From assembly GCA_019635355.1 (NCBI GenBank), contig JAHBZQ010000001.1:4340001-4404000 (forward strand): 64,000 bases of DNA, in the 5' to 3' direction. Positions 1-10,085 of this stretch are shown one piece after another; position 1 is the stretch's first letter; every line of letters begins with the position of its first letter. Origin of the DNA: Rhizobacter sp. (lineage in GTDB: Bacteria > Pseudomonadota > Gammaproteobacteria > Burkholderiales > Burkholderiaceae_C). A model generated the notes under the pieces. That model was not told the DNA's origin. It saw only the letters and a list, made by a program, of their open reading frames with translations, and ran no database searches. The translations under genes were made by a program, and so were the position numbers.

Positions 1-1001
1 CCGAACTCGGCCTGCTGGCCCTGCCGTTCGCCGAAGAAGTGGGTGGCCTGGGCGGCAACGCCATCGATACGATGCTGATCGCCGAGACGCTGGGCACGGC
101 GCTGGCGCTCGAGCCCTTCATCCCGTCGACCGTGATCGCGGGCAGCCTGATCGCCGACATCGGCAACGCGGCGCAGAAAGACACGCTGCTGGGTGGCATC
201 ACGCAAGGCACGACGATCGCGACGCTGGCCCACCAGGAGCCGGGCGCGCGCTACAACACGCATCACGTGGCGACGACCGCGAAGAAAGACGGCGACGGCT
301 GGTCGCTGAGCGGCCACAAGGCGGTCGTGCTCGCCGCCGCGTCGGCGAACAAGCTCCTCGTCTCGGCCCGCACCTCGGGCTCGGCCTTCGACGCCAATGG
401 CATCTCGCTCTTCGTCGTCGACGCCAAGGCCGCCGGCCTGACGCTGCGCCCCTACGGCACGCAAGACGGCCAGCGCGCCGCCGACGTGATCCTGAAGGAC
501 GTGAAGGTCGGTGCCGACGCACTGGTTGGCCAGGTCAACCAGGCCCTGCCGGCGATCGAATGGGCGCTCGACCGTGGCGTCGCCGCGCTGTGCGCCGAAG
601 CCGTCGGCGTGATGGCCACGCTCAACGCGCAGACGCTCGAGTACCTGAAGAACCGCAAGCAGTTCGACATGCCCATCGGCAAGTTCCAGGTGCTGCAGCA
701 CCGCATGGCCGACATGGCGATGGCCGCCGAATACGGCCGCGCGATGGCGCTGCTGGCCGCGGTGAAGGTCGACTCGAAGGATGCGGCCGAGCGCCGCCGC
801 CACGTGTCGGCCGCCAAGGCCTACATCGGCCAGTCGGCCCGCACGGTGGGCCAGGGCGCGGTGCAGATGCACGGCGGCATGGGCGTGACCGACGAGCTGA
901 TGGCGGCGCACCTCTTCAAGCGTCTGACGGTCATCAACCAGACCTTCGGCGACGTGGACCACCACCTCGGCAAGTTCAGCGACACGCTGCTCGCAGCCTG
1001 A
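1..1001 (+). CDS. Acyl-CoA dehydrogenase, PimD-like small subunit (5' end outside window)
   Basis: The reading frame is open from the window edge (first whole codon at base 3), so the N-terminus is missing; 332 residues remain. The visible part begins inside the N-terminal helical domain and runs through the flavin-binding middle domain (NGISLFVVDAKAAGLTLRPY) and the C-terminal helical domain with the family pattern LEYLKNRKQF and the closing VQMHGGMGVTDE. Family members use FAD to introduce a 2,3 double bond into an acyl-CoA. It resembles the gene at 49334-50455, itself like the small subunit of pimeloyl-CoA dehydrogenase, so a two-subunit enzyme is possible; a large-subunit partner would lie to the left. 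The substrate cannot be told from sequence. Confidence 0.9.
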   Translation, partial: ELGLLALPFAEEVGGLGGNAIDTMLIAETLGTALALEPFIPSTVIAGSLIADIGNAAQKDTLLGGITQGTTIATLAHQEPGARYNTHHVATTAKKDGDGWSLSGHKAVVLAAASANKLLVSARTSGSAFDANGISLFVVDAKAAGLTLRPYGTQDGQRAADVILKDVKVGADALVGQVNQALPAIEWALDRGVAALCAEAVGVMATLNAQTLEYLKNRKQFDMPIGKFQVLQHRMADMAMAAEYGRAMALLAAVKVDSKDAAERRRHVSAAKAYIGQSARTVGQGAVQMHGGMGVTDELMAAHLFKRLTVINQTFGDVDHHLGKFSDTLLAA

Positions 1002-1019
1002 CGCGCCACGCTCTCGACC

Positions 1020-1051
1020 AAGGGCCCGCATGCCTCTCGCTGCGGGCCCTT
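1020..1051 (+). terminator. Strong hairpin between two acyl-CoA dehydrogenase genes
   Basis: An 11-bp perfect stem (1020-1030 pairing with 1041-1051, arm AAGGGCCCGCA) closes a 10-nt loop 19 bases after the stop codon of the upstream gene. The T-tract after it is weak (TCTTCAAT), so it may be a leaky terminator or an RNA-stabilising hairpin within an operon rather than a full stop. Confidence 0.6.
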
Positions 1052-1074
1052 CTTCAATCAGCTTTTAGAACAAC

Positions 1075-2880
1075 ATGACCGCCGAACTCATCCTCAACCG
1101 CCGCGACCTCGACTTCCAGATCTTCGAGGTGAACGATGCCGAAGCGCTGACGCAGCGCGAGCGCCACGCCGACCACAGCCGCGAGACCTTCGTCGCCGCG
1201 CTCGACGCCGCGATGGCCATCGCCGCCGACAAGTTCTTCACCCACAACCGCGAGAGCGACGAAGAAGAGCCGACCTTCGACGGCAAGAGCGTCACCATCA
1301 TTCCGCAGGTGAAAGACGCGCTGCAGGCCTACTGCGAAGCCGGCTTCATCGCGCCGACGCAAGACTACGAGCTCGGCGGCATGCAGCTGCCCGTGTTGAT
1401 GGGCCAGGCCTTCTCGGCCATCTTCAAGAGCGCGAATGCGTCGACCAATTCGTATGTCGGCCTGACGATTGCGAATGCGAACGTCATCAACCGCTTCGGC
1501 ACCGAATCGCAAAAGAAGAAGTACCTGCCGCACATGCTGGCCGGCCGCTTCTTCGGGACCATGTGCCTCACCGAGCCGCAAGCCGGCTCCAGCCTGTCTG
1601 ACATCACCACCACCGCCGTGCCGCAGGCCGACGGCAGCTACCGCCTCACCGGCAACAAGATCTTCATCTCGGGCGGCGACCACGAGTTGAGCGAAAACAT
1701 CATCCACCTCGTGCTCGCACGCCTGCCCGGCGCACCGGCCGGGGTGAAGGGCATCTCGCTCTTCATCGTGCCGAAGTTCATGGTCAACGACGATGGCTCG
1801 CTCGGTGCGCGCAACGACGTGGCGCTCGCGGGCCTCATCCACAAGATGGGCTGGCGTGGCACCACCTCCACCATGCTGTCGTTCGGCGAGAAGGGCAACT
1901 GCTACGGCGAGCTGATCGGCCAGCCGAACCAGGGCCTCGCCGCGATGTTCCACATGATGAACGAGGCGCGTATCGGTGTCGGCATGGGCGCCGTGATGCT
2001 GGGCTACCGCGGCTACCTCGCCTCGCTGCAGTACGCGCGTGAACGCCCGCAAGGCCGACGCGCCGGCAGCAAGGACCCGAACGAACCGCAGATCAAGCTG
2101 ATCGAGCACGCCGACATCCGCCGCATGCTGATCGCGCAGAAGGCGTATGTGGAAGGTGGCCTCGCGCTGGGCCTCTACGCCGCACGCCTGGTCGACGAGC
2201 AGAAGACCGGCCCCGACGAGACCAAGCGCGAGGAGGCCGGCCTGCTGCTGGAGCTGCTCACGCCCATCGTCAAGAGCTGGCCCTCGCAGTGGTGCCTGGA
2301 GGCCAACAGCCTCGCGATCCAGATCCACGGCGGCTACGGCTACACGCGCGAATACCCGGTGGAGCAGTTCTACCGCGACAACCGGCTCAACATGATCCAT
2401 GAGGGCACGCACGCCATCCAGTCGATCGACCTGCTGGGCCGCAAGGTCGTCATGCAGCAAGGCGCCGCGCTGGAGCTGCTGGGCCGCGAGATTGCCGCGA
2501 CGGTGAAGGACGCCTCCGCATACGAAACCCTCAGCGCCAACGCCGATGCGTTGACCATCGCCTGGTCCAACGTCGTGCAGACGGTGAAGGCGCTGGCGCC
2601 GCTGCTGAAGGAGAAGGGCGAGCTGGCACTGGCGAACTCGGTCGTCTTCCTCGAAGCCTTCGGCCACACGGTCGTCGCGTGGCAGTGGCTGCGCCAGGCC
2701 CTCGTTGCGACCCGTGCCCTGAAGAACGCCCAGGGTGACGACGAAATCAACTTCTACCGAGGCAAGCTGCACACCAGCGCCTGGTTCTTCGACTGGGAGT
2801 TGCCGCGCTGCAAGCCGCAGCACGAGCTGCTGCGCAGCCTCAACGACTCGACCCTCACGATGCAGGACGCGTGGTTCTGA
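1075..2880 (+). CDS. Acyl-CoA dehydrogenase, long form with C-terminal extension
   Basis: At 601 residues this is a long acyl-CoA dehydrogenase, about 200 residues more than the classical enzyme. It has the flavin-site signature CLTEPQAGSSLSDI (about 163-176), the core helical domain with QIHGGYGYTREYPVEQFYRD (about 413-432), then an extra C-terminal helical domain (about 465-600) typical of the FadE/AcdA-like long group. It should oxidise a fatty or aromatic acyl-CoA, passing electrons to ETF. The ATG at 1075 follows a weak ribosome site (TTTTAGAACAAC), and the N-terminus matches the extra N-terminal segment of the long group. The stop overlaps the start of the thioesterase by one base, so the two are translationally coupled. 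Confidence 0.93.
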   Translation: MTAELILNRRDLDFQIFEVNDAEALTQRERHADHSRETFVAALDAAMAIAADKFFTHNRESDEEEPTFDGKSVTIIPQVKDALQAYCEAGFIAPTQDYELGGMQLPVLMGQAFSAIFKSANASTNSYVGLTIANANVINRFGTESQKKKYLPHMLAGRFFGTMCLTEPQAGSSLSDITTTAVPQADGSYRLTGNKIFISGGDHELSENIIHLVLARLPGAPAGVKGISLFIVPKFMVNDDGSLGARNDVALAGLIHKMGWRGTTSTMLSFGEKGNCYGELIGQPNQGLAAMFHMMNEARIGVGMGAVMLGYRGYLASLQYARERPQGRRAGSKDPNEPQIKLIEHADIRRMLIAQKAYVEGGLALGLYAARLVDEQKTGPDETKREEAGLLLELLTPIVKSWPSQWCLEANSLAIQIHGGYGYTREYPVEQFYRDNRLNMIHEGTHAIQSIDLLGRKVVMQQGAALELLGREIAATVKDASAYETLSANADALTIAWSNVVQTVKALAPLLKEKGELALANSVVFLEAFGHTVVAWQWLRQALVATRALKNAQGDDEINFYRGKLHTSAWFFDWELPRCKPQHELLRSLNDSTLTMQDAWF

Positions 2881-3329
2881 TGAGCACCGACGACACCATC
2901 CCTGACGGCTTCACCGCGCTGGTCCCTGGCGGCACCTGGCTCACCCACGCCGGCCCGCTGTACCAGAAGGACGCGCCCAACGGCGGCGTGATCATCGGCC
3001 TGCGCCTCGCACAGAAGCACACCAACATGCGCGGCATCGCGCACGGCGGCATGCTGGTCACGCTGGCCGACAGCGCGCTCGGCCGCAACATGCACCTCAC
3101 GCGCAAGCCCTCGGCGCCGATGGTGTCGGTCAACCTGTCGACCGACTTCCTCGGCGCGGCCAAGGTGGGCGACTGGCTGGAAGCCCACGTGCAGGTGCGC
3201 AAGCACGGGGCGCGGCTGTCGTTCGCCGAGTGCGAGCTGCGGGTCGGCGAGAAGGTGGTGGTGCGCTGCAGCGGTGTGTTTGCGGTGGTCGAGCCGGTGA
3301 CTGCCAACAAGGAAGTCCCTGAGGGCTGA
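2880..3329 (+). CDS. PaaI-type hotdog-fold acyl-CoA thioesterase
   Basis: A 149-residue single hotdog domain with the family pattern MRGIAHGGMLVTLADSALG (about 44-62) followed by the strand VSVNLSTDFLGAAKVGDWLEA. These small tetrameric enzymes hydrolyse acyl-CoA and often release CoA from dead-end intermediates of aromatic or fatty-acid breakdown. The ATG at 2880 shares its A with the TGA of the dehydrogenase before it (TGATG), so it is the last gene of that unit. An in-frame GTG at 2871 would add three residues, but the overlap start is more typical. Function by family is firm; the substrate is unknown. Confidence 0.88.
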   Translation: MSTDDTIPDGFTALVPGGTWLTHAGPLYQKDAPNGGVIIGLRLAQKHTNMRGIAHGGMLVTLADSALGRNMHLTRKPSAPMVSVNLSTDFLGAAKVGDWLEAHVQVRKHGARLSFAECELRVGEKVVVRCSGVFAVVEPVTANKEVPEG

Positions 3330-3348
3330 GCGCTTGCACGGGGCGTAA

Positions 3349-3369
3349 AGTGTCCGGCACACGGACACT
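3349..3369. promoter_or_regulatory. Palindromic operator candidate before the sigma-54 activator gene
   Basis: Perfect 8-bp arms AGTGTCCG and CGGACACT flank a 5-nt spacer and end five bases before the ATG at 3375. The arrangement TGTCC-N8-GACAC recurs at 7187-7204 upstream of the livK-type gene, and TGTCCGGCA recurs exactly at 7220-7228. It overlaps the ribosome-binding region, so occupancy would suit self-repression by the encoded activator. That role is inferred. Confidence 0.55.
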
Positions 3370-3374
3370 GCCCC

Positions 3375-4832
<1,458 letters not shown>

Positions 4833-4951
4833 GCGCCGTTCGGCCTGACGCACCGGCTTTACCTCGCGGCAACGCGGGCTGCGAGCCTTCACCGATGCGG
4901 GTGCCGGGCATCCCGTGCATGCTTCGGGGTCTTTCCGGTCGCCGCTTCGCC

Positions 4952-7165
4952 ATGCCTGCCCACGGTCTTCTCGCTCCGCATCACCCCCTCACCCTGATTG
5001 CACTCACCGTGGCCGCGGCCGCCGTGCAGGCACAGACGCCAACGCCGCCTGCACCCGCGCCATCGCCTGCACCACAGCAGCTCGAGCGCGTCGAGATCAC
5101 CGGCACGCGCGACAACGACCAGAGCGAGCGCCGCCAGTCCACCGCCGCCAAGATCGTGATCGGGCGCGAGGAGATCGAGCGCTTCGGCGACAGCACCGTG
5201 GGCGAGGTCTTGAAGCGCCTGCCCGGCATCACGCTGCAAGGCGCGCCGGGGCGCGGTGGGGCGATCCGCATGCGTGGGCTCGGCAGCGGCTACACGCAGA
5301 TCCTCATCGACGGCGAGCGTGTGCCACCGGGCCTCACCATCGACACGCTCACGCCCGAGCAGATCGAGCGCATCGAGATCCTGCGCGCGCCCACCGCCGA
5401 GACCGGCGCGCGGGCGATTGCCGGCACCATCAACATCGTCACGCGAGAAGGCTTCAAGAAGCGGCTGAACGATTTGCGCGTGGGCTTCGGGGTGGAGAAC
5501 GGGCACGTGAACCCCGGCTTCTCCTGGACGCGCAACGACAGCGTCGACAACCTGATCTACAACCTCTCGCTCTCGGCCTATCACGGCGAGCGCGACACCC
5601 ACAGCACGACCACCACCGTGCGCGACGACAGCACGCCGTTGACGGGCGGCCACAGCGAGAGCGTGGAGACCACGCAGTCGAGCGACAAGCGCACCGGCCT
5701 GCATGCAACGGGCCGGCTGCAATGGCGCGGTGACAAGGGCACGTCGCTCGTGCTGATGCCCTTGCTGATCTACAACGAGTCCGACAGCCGGCGCAGCTCG
5801 CGTGTCGCCTACAGCAGCACCTTCACCGGCCCGCTGGCCGAGCAGCCTTACGACACCAGCACCGGCCACAACACCGGGCACTACACGCTGCTGCGCCTGA
5901 ACGGGCAATTCAACCGTGGGCTGGACGGCCTCGGCCGGCTCGAAGTCAAGGGTGGCCTCGGCCAGGGCCGCTGGAGCGGCCGTGCTGAGCGAACTCTGCG
6001 CAACGACGACGCTTCGCCCACGCGTGCCCAGCCGAGCGACTTCGATGACGTGAACACCGCCCGCGACACCAACGCCACGCTCGGCACCAAGCTCACCGCC
6101 CTGCTGCCCAACGACCACGCGCTGGTGACCGGCGCCGAATTCGAGCACAACCGCCGGGGCGAGCAGCACAGCGAGGCCGACGTCTCGGGTGACGACTTCT
6201 CCGCCCGCTCGCTGCGTCTGGCCGCCTACGCACAGGACGAATGGAACCTCACGCCGCAATGGGCCGTGCACGCCGGCCTGCGCTGGGAGGGCATCCGCAC
6301 GCAAGGCGATGCGAACGGCGCCACGCAGGCATTCGACAACCGCAGCAGCGTGTGGACGCCGCTCCTGCACACCGTGTGGAAGTTCGACCCCAAGAGCCGC
6401 GACCAGGTGCGCCTGAGCCTCACCCGCAGCTACCGCTCGCCGACGCTGCAGAACCTGATCCCGTACACCCGCTTGTCGAGCGACAACTCCGAGACCCGCC
6501 CCGACCGCGCCGGCAACCCCGACCTGAAGCCCGAGCTGGCCACCGGCCTCGACGTGGCGATCGAGCGCTACCTCCCCGGCAGCGGCATCCTGAGCGCCAA
6601 TGTTTTCCACCGAGAGATCAGCCAGTACATCCGCACCGTGACGTCGCTGGAGGGCACACGCTACGTGTCGCGCATGCAGAACGTCGGCGACGCCACCACC
6701 CAGGGTGTCGAACTCGAAGCCAAGTTCCGCCTCAGCGACCTCGTGGCCGACGCGCCCGGCGTCGAGCTGCGCGCCAATGGCAGCGTCTTCCGCTCGAAGG
6801 TGAAGGGCACGCCGGGGCCCGACAACCGCATCGACCAGCAGGCCTCGGGCGTCGTCAACCTGGGCGCCGACTACCGCCTGCGCGGCACCGGCCTCACGCT
6901 CGGCGGCAACTTGAGCTGGCAGCCCGGCTACACCACCCGCCTCAGCGAGACGCAGTGGGTCGTGCAGGGCAAGAAGACGGTGGCCGATGCGTTCGTGCTC
7001 TACACCCTGCGCCCGGGCATGCAGCTGCGGGTGTCGGGCAGCAACCTCGCGGCACGCGACTACCTCACCGGCAGTCGCTTCGAAGGTGGCAATGTCCGCG
7101 AGACCAGCGAGACCGACACCGACTCCTCCATCAGCTGGCAGGTGCGTCTGGAAATGAAGCTCTAG
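4952..7165 (+). CDS. TonB-dependent outer-membrane receptor
   Basis: 737 residues from the ATG at 4952, chosen because it starts a clear signal peptide (MPAHGLLAPHHPLTLIALTV..VQAQ); an upstream ATG at 4895 in frame would bury it. After a proline-rich stretch come a TonB-box-like LERVEITGTR and the plug domain (about 45-165, with GAIRMRGLGSGYTQILIDG and the closing GTINIVTREG). A 22-strand barrel follows, with the typical LSLTRSYRSPTLQNL and NPDLKPELATGLDVAIERY segments. It imports a siderophore or another large ligand across the outer membrane using TonB/ExbBD energy. No N-terminal signalling domain is present, so it does not look like a FecA-type transducer. It sits between the sigma-54 activator and the Liv operon, but a link is unproven. 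Confidence 0.9.
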   Translation: MPAHGLLAPHHPLTLIALTVAAAAVQAQTPTPPAPAPSPAPQQLERVEITGTRDNDQSERRQSTAAKIVIGREEIERFGDSTVGEVLKRLPGITLQGAPGRGGAIRMRGLGSGYTQILIDGERVPPGLTIDTLTPEQIERIEILRAPTAETGARAIAGTINIVTREGFKKRLNDLRVGFGVENGHVNPGFSWTRNDSVDNLIYNLSLSAYHGERDTHSTTTTVRDDSTPLTGGHSESVETTQSSDKRTGLHATGRLQWRGDKGTSLVLMPLLIYNESDSRRSSRVAYSSTFTGPLAEQPYDTSTGHNTGHYTLLRLNGQFNRGLDGLGRLEVKGGLGQGRWSGRAERTLRNDDASPTRAQPSDFDDVNTARDTNATLGTKLTALLPNDHALVTGAEFEHNRRGEQHSEADVSGDDFSARSLRLAAYAQDEWNLTPQWAVHAGLRWEGIRTQGDANGATQAFDNRSSVWTPLLHTVWKFDPKSRDQVRLSLTRSYRSPTLQNLIPYTRLSSDNSETRPDRAGNPDLKPELATGLDVAIERYLPGSGILSANVFHREISQYIRTVTSLEGTRYVSRMQNVGDATTQGVELEAKFRLSDLVADAPGVELRANGSVFRSKVKGTPGPDNRIDQQASGVVNLGADYRLRGTGLTLGGNLSWQPGYTTRLSETQWVVQGKKTVADAFVLYTLRPGMQLRVSGSNLAARDYLTGSRFEGGNVRETSETDTDSSISWQVRLEMKL

Positions 7166-7278
7166 GTTTGCCTGAGTTTCGGGCACTGTCCAAGCGCAAG
7201 ACACGGTGCTCACCTGGCGTGTCCGGCATTTGGGCGAGAGCCCGGCAACGCGGCACTCAGCGTCCCAGGTAAACCTAG
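7162..7278. repeat. Inverted 13-bp repeats bounding a 117-bp intergenic segment
   Basis: CTAGGTTTGCCTG (7162-7174) and CAGGTAAACCTAG (7266-7278) are inverted copies with one mismatch. The left copy contains the TAG stop of the TonB receptor. Each copy also holds a short dyad AGGTNNRCCT. They enclose the candidate activator sites upstream of the livK promoter. They could be protein-binding sites, or the ends of a small mobile segment; no target-site duplication is obvious. Confidence 0.5.
7187..7236 (+). promoter_or_regulatory. Candidate upstream activator sites for the sigma-54 regulator
   Basis: TGTCC-N8-GACAC at 7187-7204 has the same sequence and spacing as the core of the palindrome before the activator gene (3351-3368). 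TGTCCGGCA at 7220-7228 repeats nine bases (ten counting the preceding G) of that palindrome. Their centres lie about 134 and 101 bp before the predicted start site of the sigma-54 promoter, within the usual range for enhancer sites. The binding assignment is inferred. Confidence 0.5.
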
Positions 7279-7302
7279 TGTTTGCCCTGATCTGGTGCTT
7301 TT

Positions 7303-7318
7303 GGGCACAGGCTTTGCG
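7303..7318 (+). promoter_or_regulatory. Sigma-54 (-24/-12) promoter of the liv operon
   Basis: The sequence GGGCACAGGCTTTGCG matches the RpoN consensus TGGCAC-N5-TTGCW with GG at 7304-7305, GC at 7316-7317 and exactly ten bases between them. Transcription should start near 7329, giving a leader of about 44 nt before the ATG at 7373. A sigma-54 activator gene lies 2.5 kb upstream. Confidence 0.65.
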
Positions 7319-7372
7319 CAAGAGAGCCCCGCACGGGCGGCAACTGCGCCGCCTGAGAACCCAGGAGACACC

Positions 7373-8581
7373 ATGCACTTCGCCACCCGCCGCGTTGCCC
7401 TCACTGCCGTTGCCACCGCCGCCGCTGCGCTCACGCTGGCCGCGCCGCTCGTCCAGGCCCAATCCAAGAACGAGGTCCGCATCGCCCACGTCTACGGCAA
7501 GACCGGCCCGCTCGAGGCCTACGCCAAGCAGACGCACACCGGCCTGATGATGGGCCTCGAATACGCCACTGGTGGCACGATGACGGTGGCCGGCAAGAAG
7601 CTCGTGGTGATCGAGAAAGACGACCAGGGCAAGCCCGACGTGGGCAAGAACCTGCTGGCCACCGCCTACGGTGACGACAAGGCCGACATCGCGGTGGGCA
7701 CCACCGGCTCGGGCGTGGCGCTCGCCATGCTGCCGGTGGCCGAGGAGTACAAGAAGATCCTGCTGGTCGAGCCCGCCGTGGCCGACTCGATCACCGGCGA
7801 CAAATGGAACAAGTACATCTTCCGCACCGGCCGCAACAGCTCGCAGGACGCCATCGCCAACGCCGTGGCGCTCGACAAGGCCGGCGTGAGCATCGCCACC
7901 CTCGCACAGGACTACGCCTTCGGCCGCGACGGTGTGAAGGCCTTCAAGGACGCGCTCAAGACCGCGAAGATCGTCCACGAGGAATACCTGCCCGCCGCCA
8001 CCACCGACTTCACCGCCGGCGCGCAGCGCATCATCGACAAGCTGAAGGACGCGCCCGGCCGCAAGGTCATCTTCATCATCTGGGCCGGCGCGGGCAACCC
8101 GTTCAAGATCGCCGACCTCGACTTGAAGCGCTACAACATCGAGATCGCCACCGGCGGCAACATCCTTCCGGCGATGACCGCCTACAAGCAGTTCCCCGGC
8201 ATGGAAGGCGCGGCCTACTACTACTTCGGCATCCCGAAGAACCCGGCCAACGAGTGGCTCGTGGCCAACCACTACAAGAAGTTCCAGACGCCACCCGACT
8301 TCTTCACCGCGGGCGGCATGAGCGCCGGCATCGCGCTGGTCGAGGCCTTGAAGAAGACCCAGGGCAACACCAACACCGACAAGCTCATCACCACGATGGA
8401 AGGCATGAGCTTCGAGACGCCCAAGGGCAAGATGACCTTCCGCAAGGAAGACCACCAGGCCATGCAGTCGATGTACCACTTCAAGATCAAGGTGGACCCG
8501 GCCTTCACCTGGGGCGTGCCGGAGCTGGTGCGCGAGATCAAGCCGGAAGAGATGAACGTGCCGATCCGCAACAAGCGCTGA
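7373..8581 (+). CDS. livK: Liv-type ABC transporter periplasmic substrate-binding protein
   Basis: 402 residues. The ATG at 7373 follows a good ribosome site (CAGGAGACACC) and opens a signal peptide (to about residue 27, ..AAPLVQAQ). The mature protein has the two-lobe fold of Leu/Ile/Val-binding proteins, beginning VRIAHVYGKTGPLEAYAKQ with the TGPL ligand-loop pattern and GTTGSGVALAMLPVAEEYKK. It captures the solute in the periplasm and delivers it to the LivHM permease encoded just downstream. In this order such systems also carry aromatic acids, dicarboxylates or amides; nearby acyl-CoA genes make an organic acid plausible, but the ligand is unknown. First gene of a tight five-gene transporter operon behind a sigma-54 promoter. 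Confidence 0.92.
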   Translation: MHFATRRVALTAVATAAAALTLAAPLVQAQSKNEVRIAHVYGKTGPLEAYAKQTHTGLMMGLEYATGGTMTVAGKKLVVIEKDDQGKPDVGKNLLATAYGDDKADIAVGTTGSGVALAMLPVAEEYKKILLVEPAVADSITGDKWNKYIFRTGRNSSQDAIANAVALDKAGVSIATLAQDYAFGRDGVKAFKDALKTAKIVHEEYLPAATTDFTAGAQRIIDKLKDAPGRKVIFIIWAGAGNPFKIADLDLKRYNIEIATGGNILPAMTAYKQFPGMEGAAYYYFGIPKNPANEWLVANHYKKFQTPPDFFTAGGMSAGIALVEALKKTQGNTNTDKLITTMEGMSFETPKGKMTFRKEDHQAMQSMYHFKIKVDPAFTWGVPELVREIKPEEMNVPIRNKR

Positions 8582-8598
8582 GCGCGCACCGACACGAC

Positions 8599-9354
8599 AT
8601 GCTCGAGACCCGCAACCTCACGGTCCGCTTCGGCGGACACGTGGCGGTGGACCACGTGAGCTGTGCCTTCCAGCCCGGCACGCTCACGGCCATCGTCGGC
8701 CCCAACGGCGCCGGCAAGACCACCTACTTCAACCTGATCTCCGGCCAGCTGCGCGCGACCGAGGGCCAGGTGCTGCTGGGCGGCCACGACATCACCGCCG
8801 AGCCGGCGTCGACCCGCACGCACCGCGGCCTCGGCCGCGCGTTCCAGCTCACGCAGCTCTTTCCCAACCTCACGGTGGTGGAGAACGTGCGCCTGGTGGT
8901 GCAGTCGCGGCGCCGCGAGGGGCTCAACCTGTGGTCGGTGTGGCTCGACCGCAAGGAGACGCTGGCCCGTGCGCACGAGCTCGTGCGGCAGGTGCAGCTC
9001 GGCGACAAGGCCGAGGCCATCGCGAGCAGCCTGCCGCACGGCGACCAGCGCAAGCTCGAGGTGGCGATGCTGATGGCGCTCGACCCGCAGGTCTTCATGT
9101 TCGACGAGCCCACGGCGGGCATGAGCGTCGACGAGGTGCCGGTGATCCTCGACCTCATCCGCATGCTGAAGGCGCGGCGCGACGCGACCATCCTGCTCGT
9201 CGAGCACAAGATGGACGTGGTGCGCGAGCTGGCCGACCGCATCATCGTGCTGCACAACGGCCAGCTGGTGGCCGACGGCGACCCGGCGACGGTGATCGCC
9301 TCGCCCGTCGTGCAGCAGGCCTACCTCGGCATGGCCGCGAAGGAGGCCGCATGA
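8599..9354 (+). CDS. livG: Liv-type ABC transporter ATPase (LivG)
   Basis: 251 residues, one ABC ATPase domain. Walker A GPNGAGKT at 34-41, the LivG-typical RAFQLTQLFPNLTVVENV Q-loop region, a signature in the subfamily form LPHGDQRKLEVAM instead of LSGGQ, Walker B VFMFDEPTAGM and the H-loop LLVEHKMD. It powers import through LivHM together with LivF. The ATG at 8599 lies 17 bases after the livK stop, and its stop overlaps the livF start as ATGA. Confidence 0.95.
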   Translation: MLETRNLTVRFGGHVAVDHVSCAFQPGTLTAIVGPNGAGKTTYFNLISGQLRATEGQVLLGGHDITAEPASTRTHRGLGRAFQLTQLFPNLTVVENVRLVVQSRRREGLNLWSVWLDRKETLARAHELVRQVQLGDKAEAIASSLPHGDQRKLEVAMLMALDPQVFMFDEPTAGMSVDEVPVILDLIRMLKARRDATILLVEHKMDVVRELADRIIVLHNGQLVADGDPATVIASPVVQQAYLGMAAKEAA

Positions 9355-10085
9355 CGACGTTGCTCAAGCTCCAAGACGTGCACACGCACATCGGCCAGTA
9401 CCACATACTCCACGGTGTCGACGTCGAGGTGCCCACCGGCCAGGTGACCATGCTGCTCGGCCGCAACGGCGCCGGCAAGACCACCACGCTGCGCACGATC
9501 ATGGGCCTGTGGGCCGCCTCGCAAGGCACGATCACCTTCGACGGCCAGGCCATCGCCGGCCGGCCCACGCCCGACATCGCGCAACTCGGCATTGCCTACG
9601 TGCCCGAAAACATGGGCATCTTCAGCGACCTCTCGGTGAAGGAGAACCTGCTGCTCGCCGCACGCAGCGCCCGCACCGCCGACCAGATGGACACGCAGCG
9701 CCTGGAGTGGCTCTTCAGCCTCTTCCCCGCGGTGAAGAAGTTCTGGCTCTACCCGGCCGGAAAACTCTCCGGCGGGCAGAAGCAGATGCTGGCCATCGCC
9801 CGCGCGATGGTCGAGCCGCGCCGCCTGCTTCTCATCGACGAGCCCAGCAAGGGCCTCGCGCCTGCCATCGTGCAGAACCTCATCCAGGCTTTACGCGAAC
9901 TCAAGCGCACGCAGACCACCGTGCTGCTCGTCGAGCAGAACTTCGCCATGGCCAAGGCGCTCGGCGACCGGGTGGCCGTCATGGACGACGGCCGCGTGGT
10001 GCACCACGGCGCGATGCAGGCCCTGGCCGACGACGAAGACCTTCAACACCGGCTGCTCGGCCTCTCGCTGGGAGCCCACCAATGA
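9351..10085 (+). CDS. livF: Liv-type ABC transporter ATPase (LivF)
   Basis: 244 residues. Walker A GRNGAGKT at 37-44, canonical signature LSGGQKQMLAIARAM, Walker B RLLLIDEPSKGLAP and H-loop VLLVEQNF (Gln where LivG has His, usual for LivF). It is the second nucleotide-binding subunit of the importer. Its ATG overlaps the livG stop and its own stop overlaps the livH start, both as ATGA, so translation is coupled along the operon. Confidence 0.95.
   Translation: MTTLLKLQDVHTHIGQYHILHGVDVEVPTGQVTMLLGRNGAGKTTTLRTIMGLWAASQGTITFDGQAIAGRPTPDIAQLGIAYVPENMGIFSDLSVKENLLLAARSARTADQMDTQRLEWLFSLFPAVKKFWLYPAGKLSGGQKQMLAIARAMVEPRRLLLIDEPSKGLAPAIVQNLIQALRELKRTQTTVLLVEQNFAMAKALGDRVAVMDDGRVVHHGAMQALADDEDLQHRLLGLSLGAHQ

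Noticed and set aside
7162..7278. Small insertion sequence or MITE
   Set aside because: No target-site duplication, no transposase-like end and only 117 bp; kept as a repeat with unknown role.
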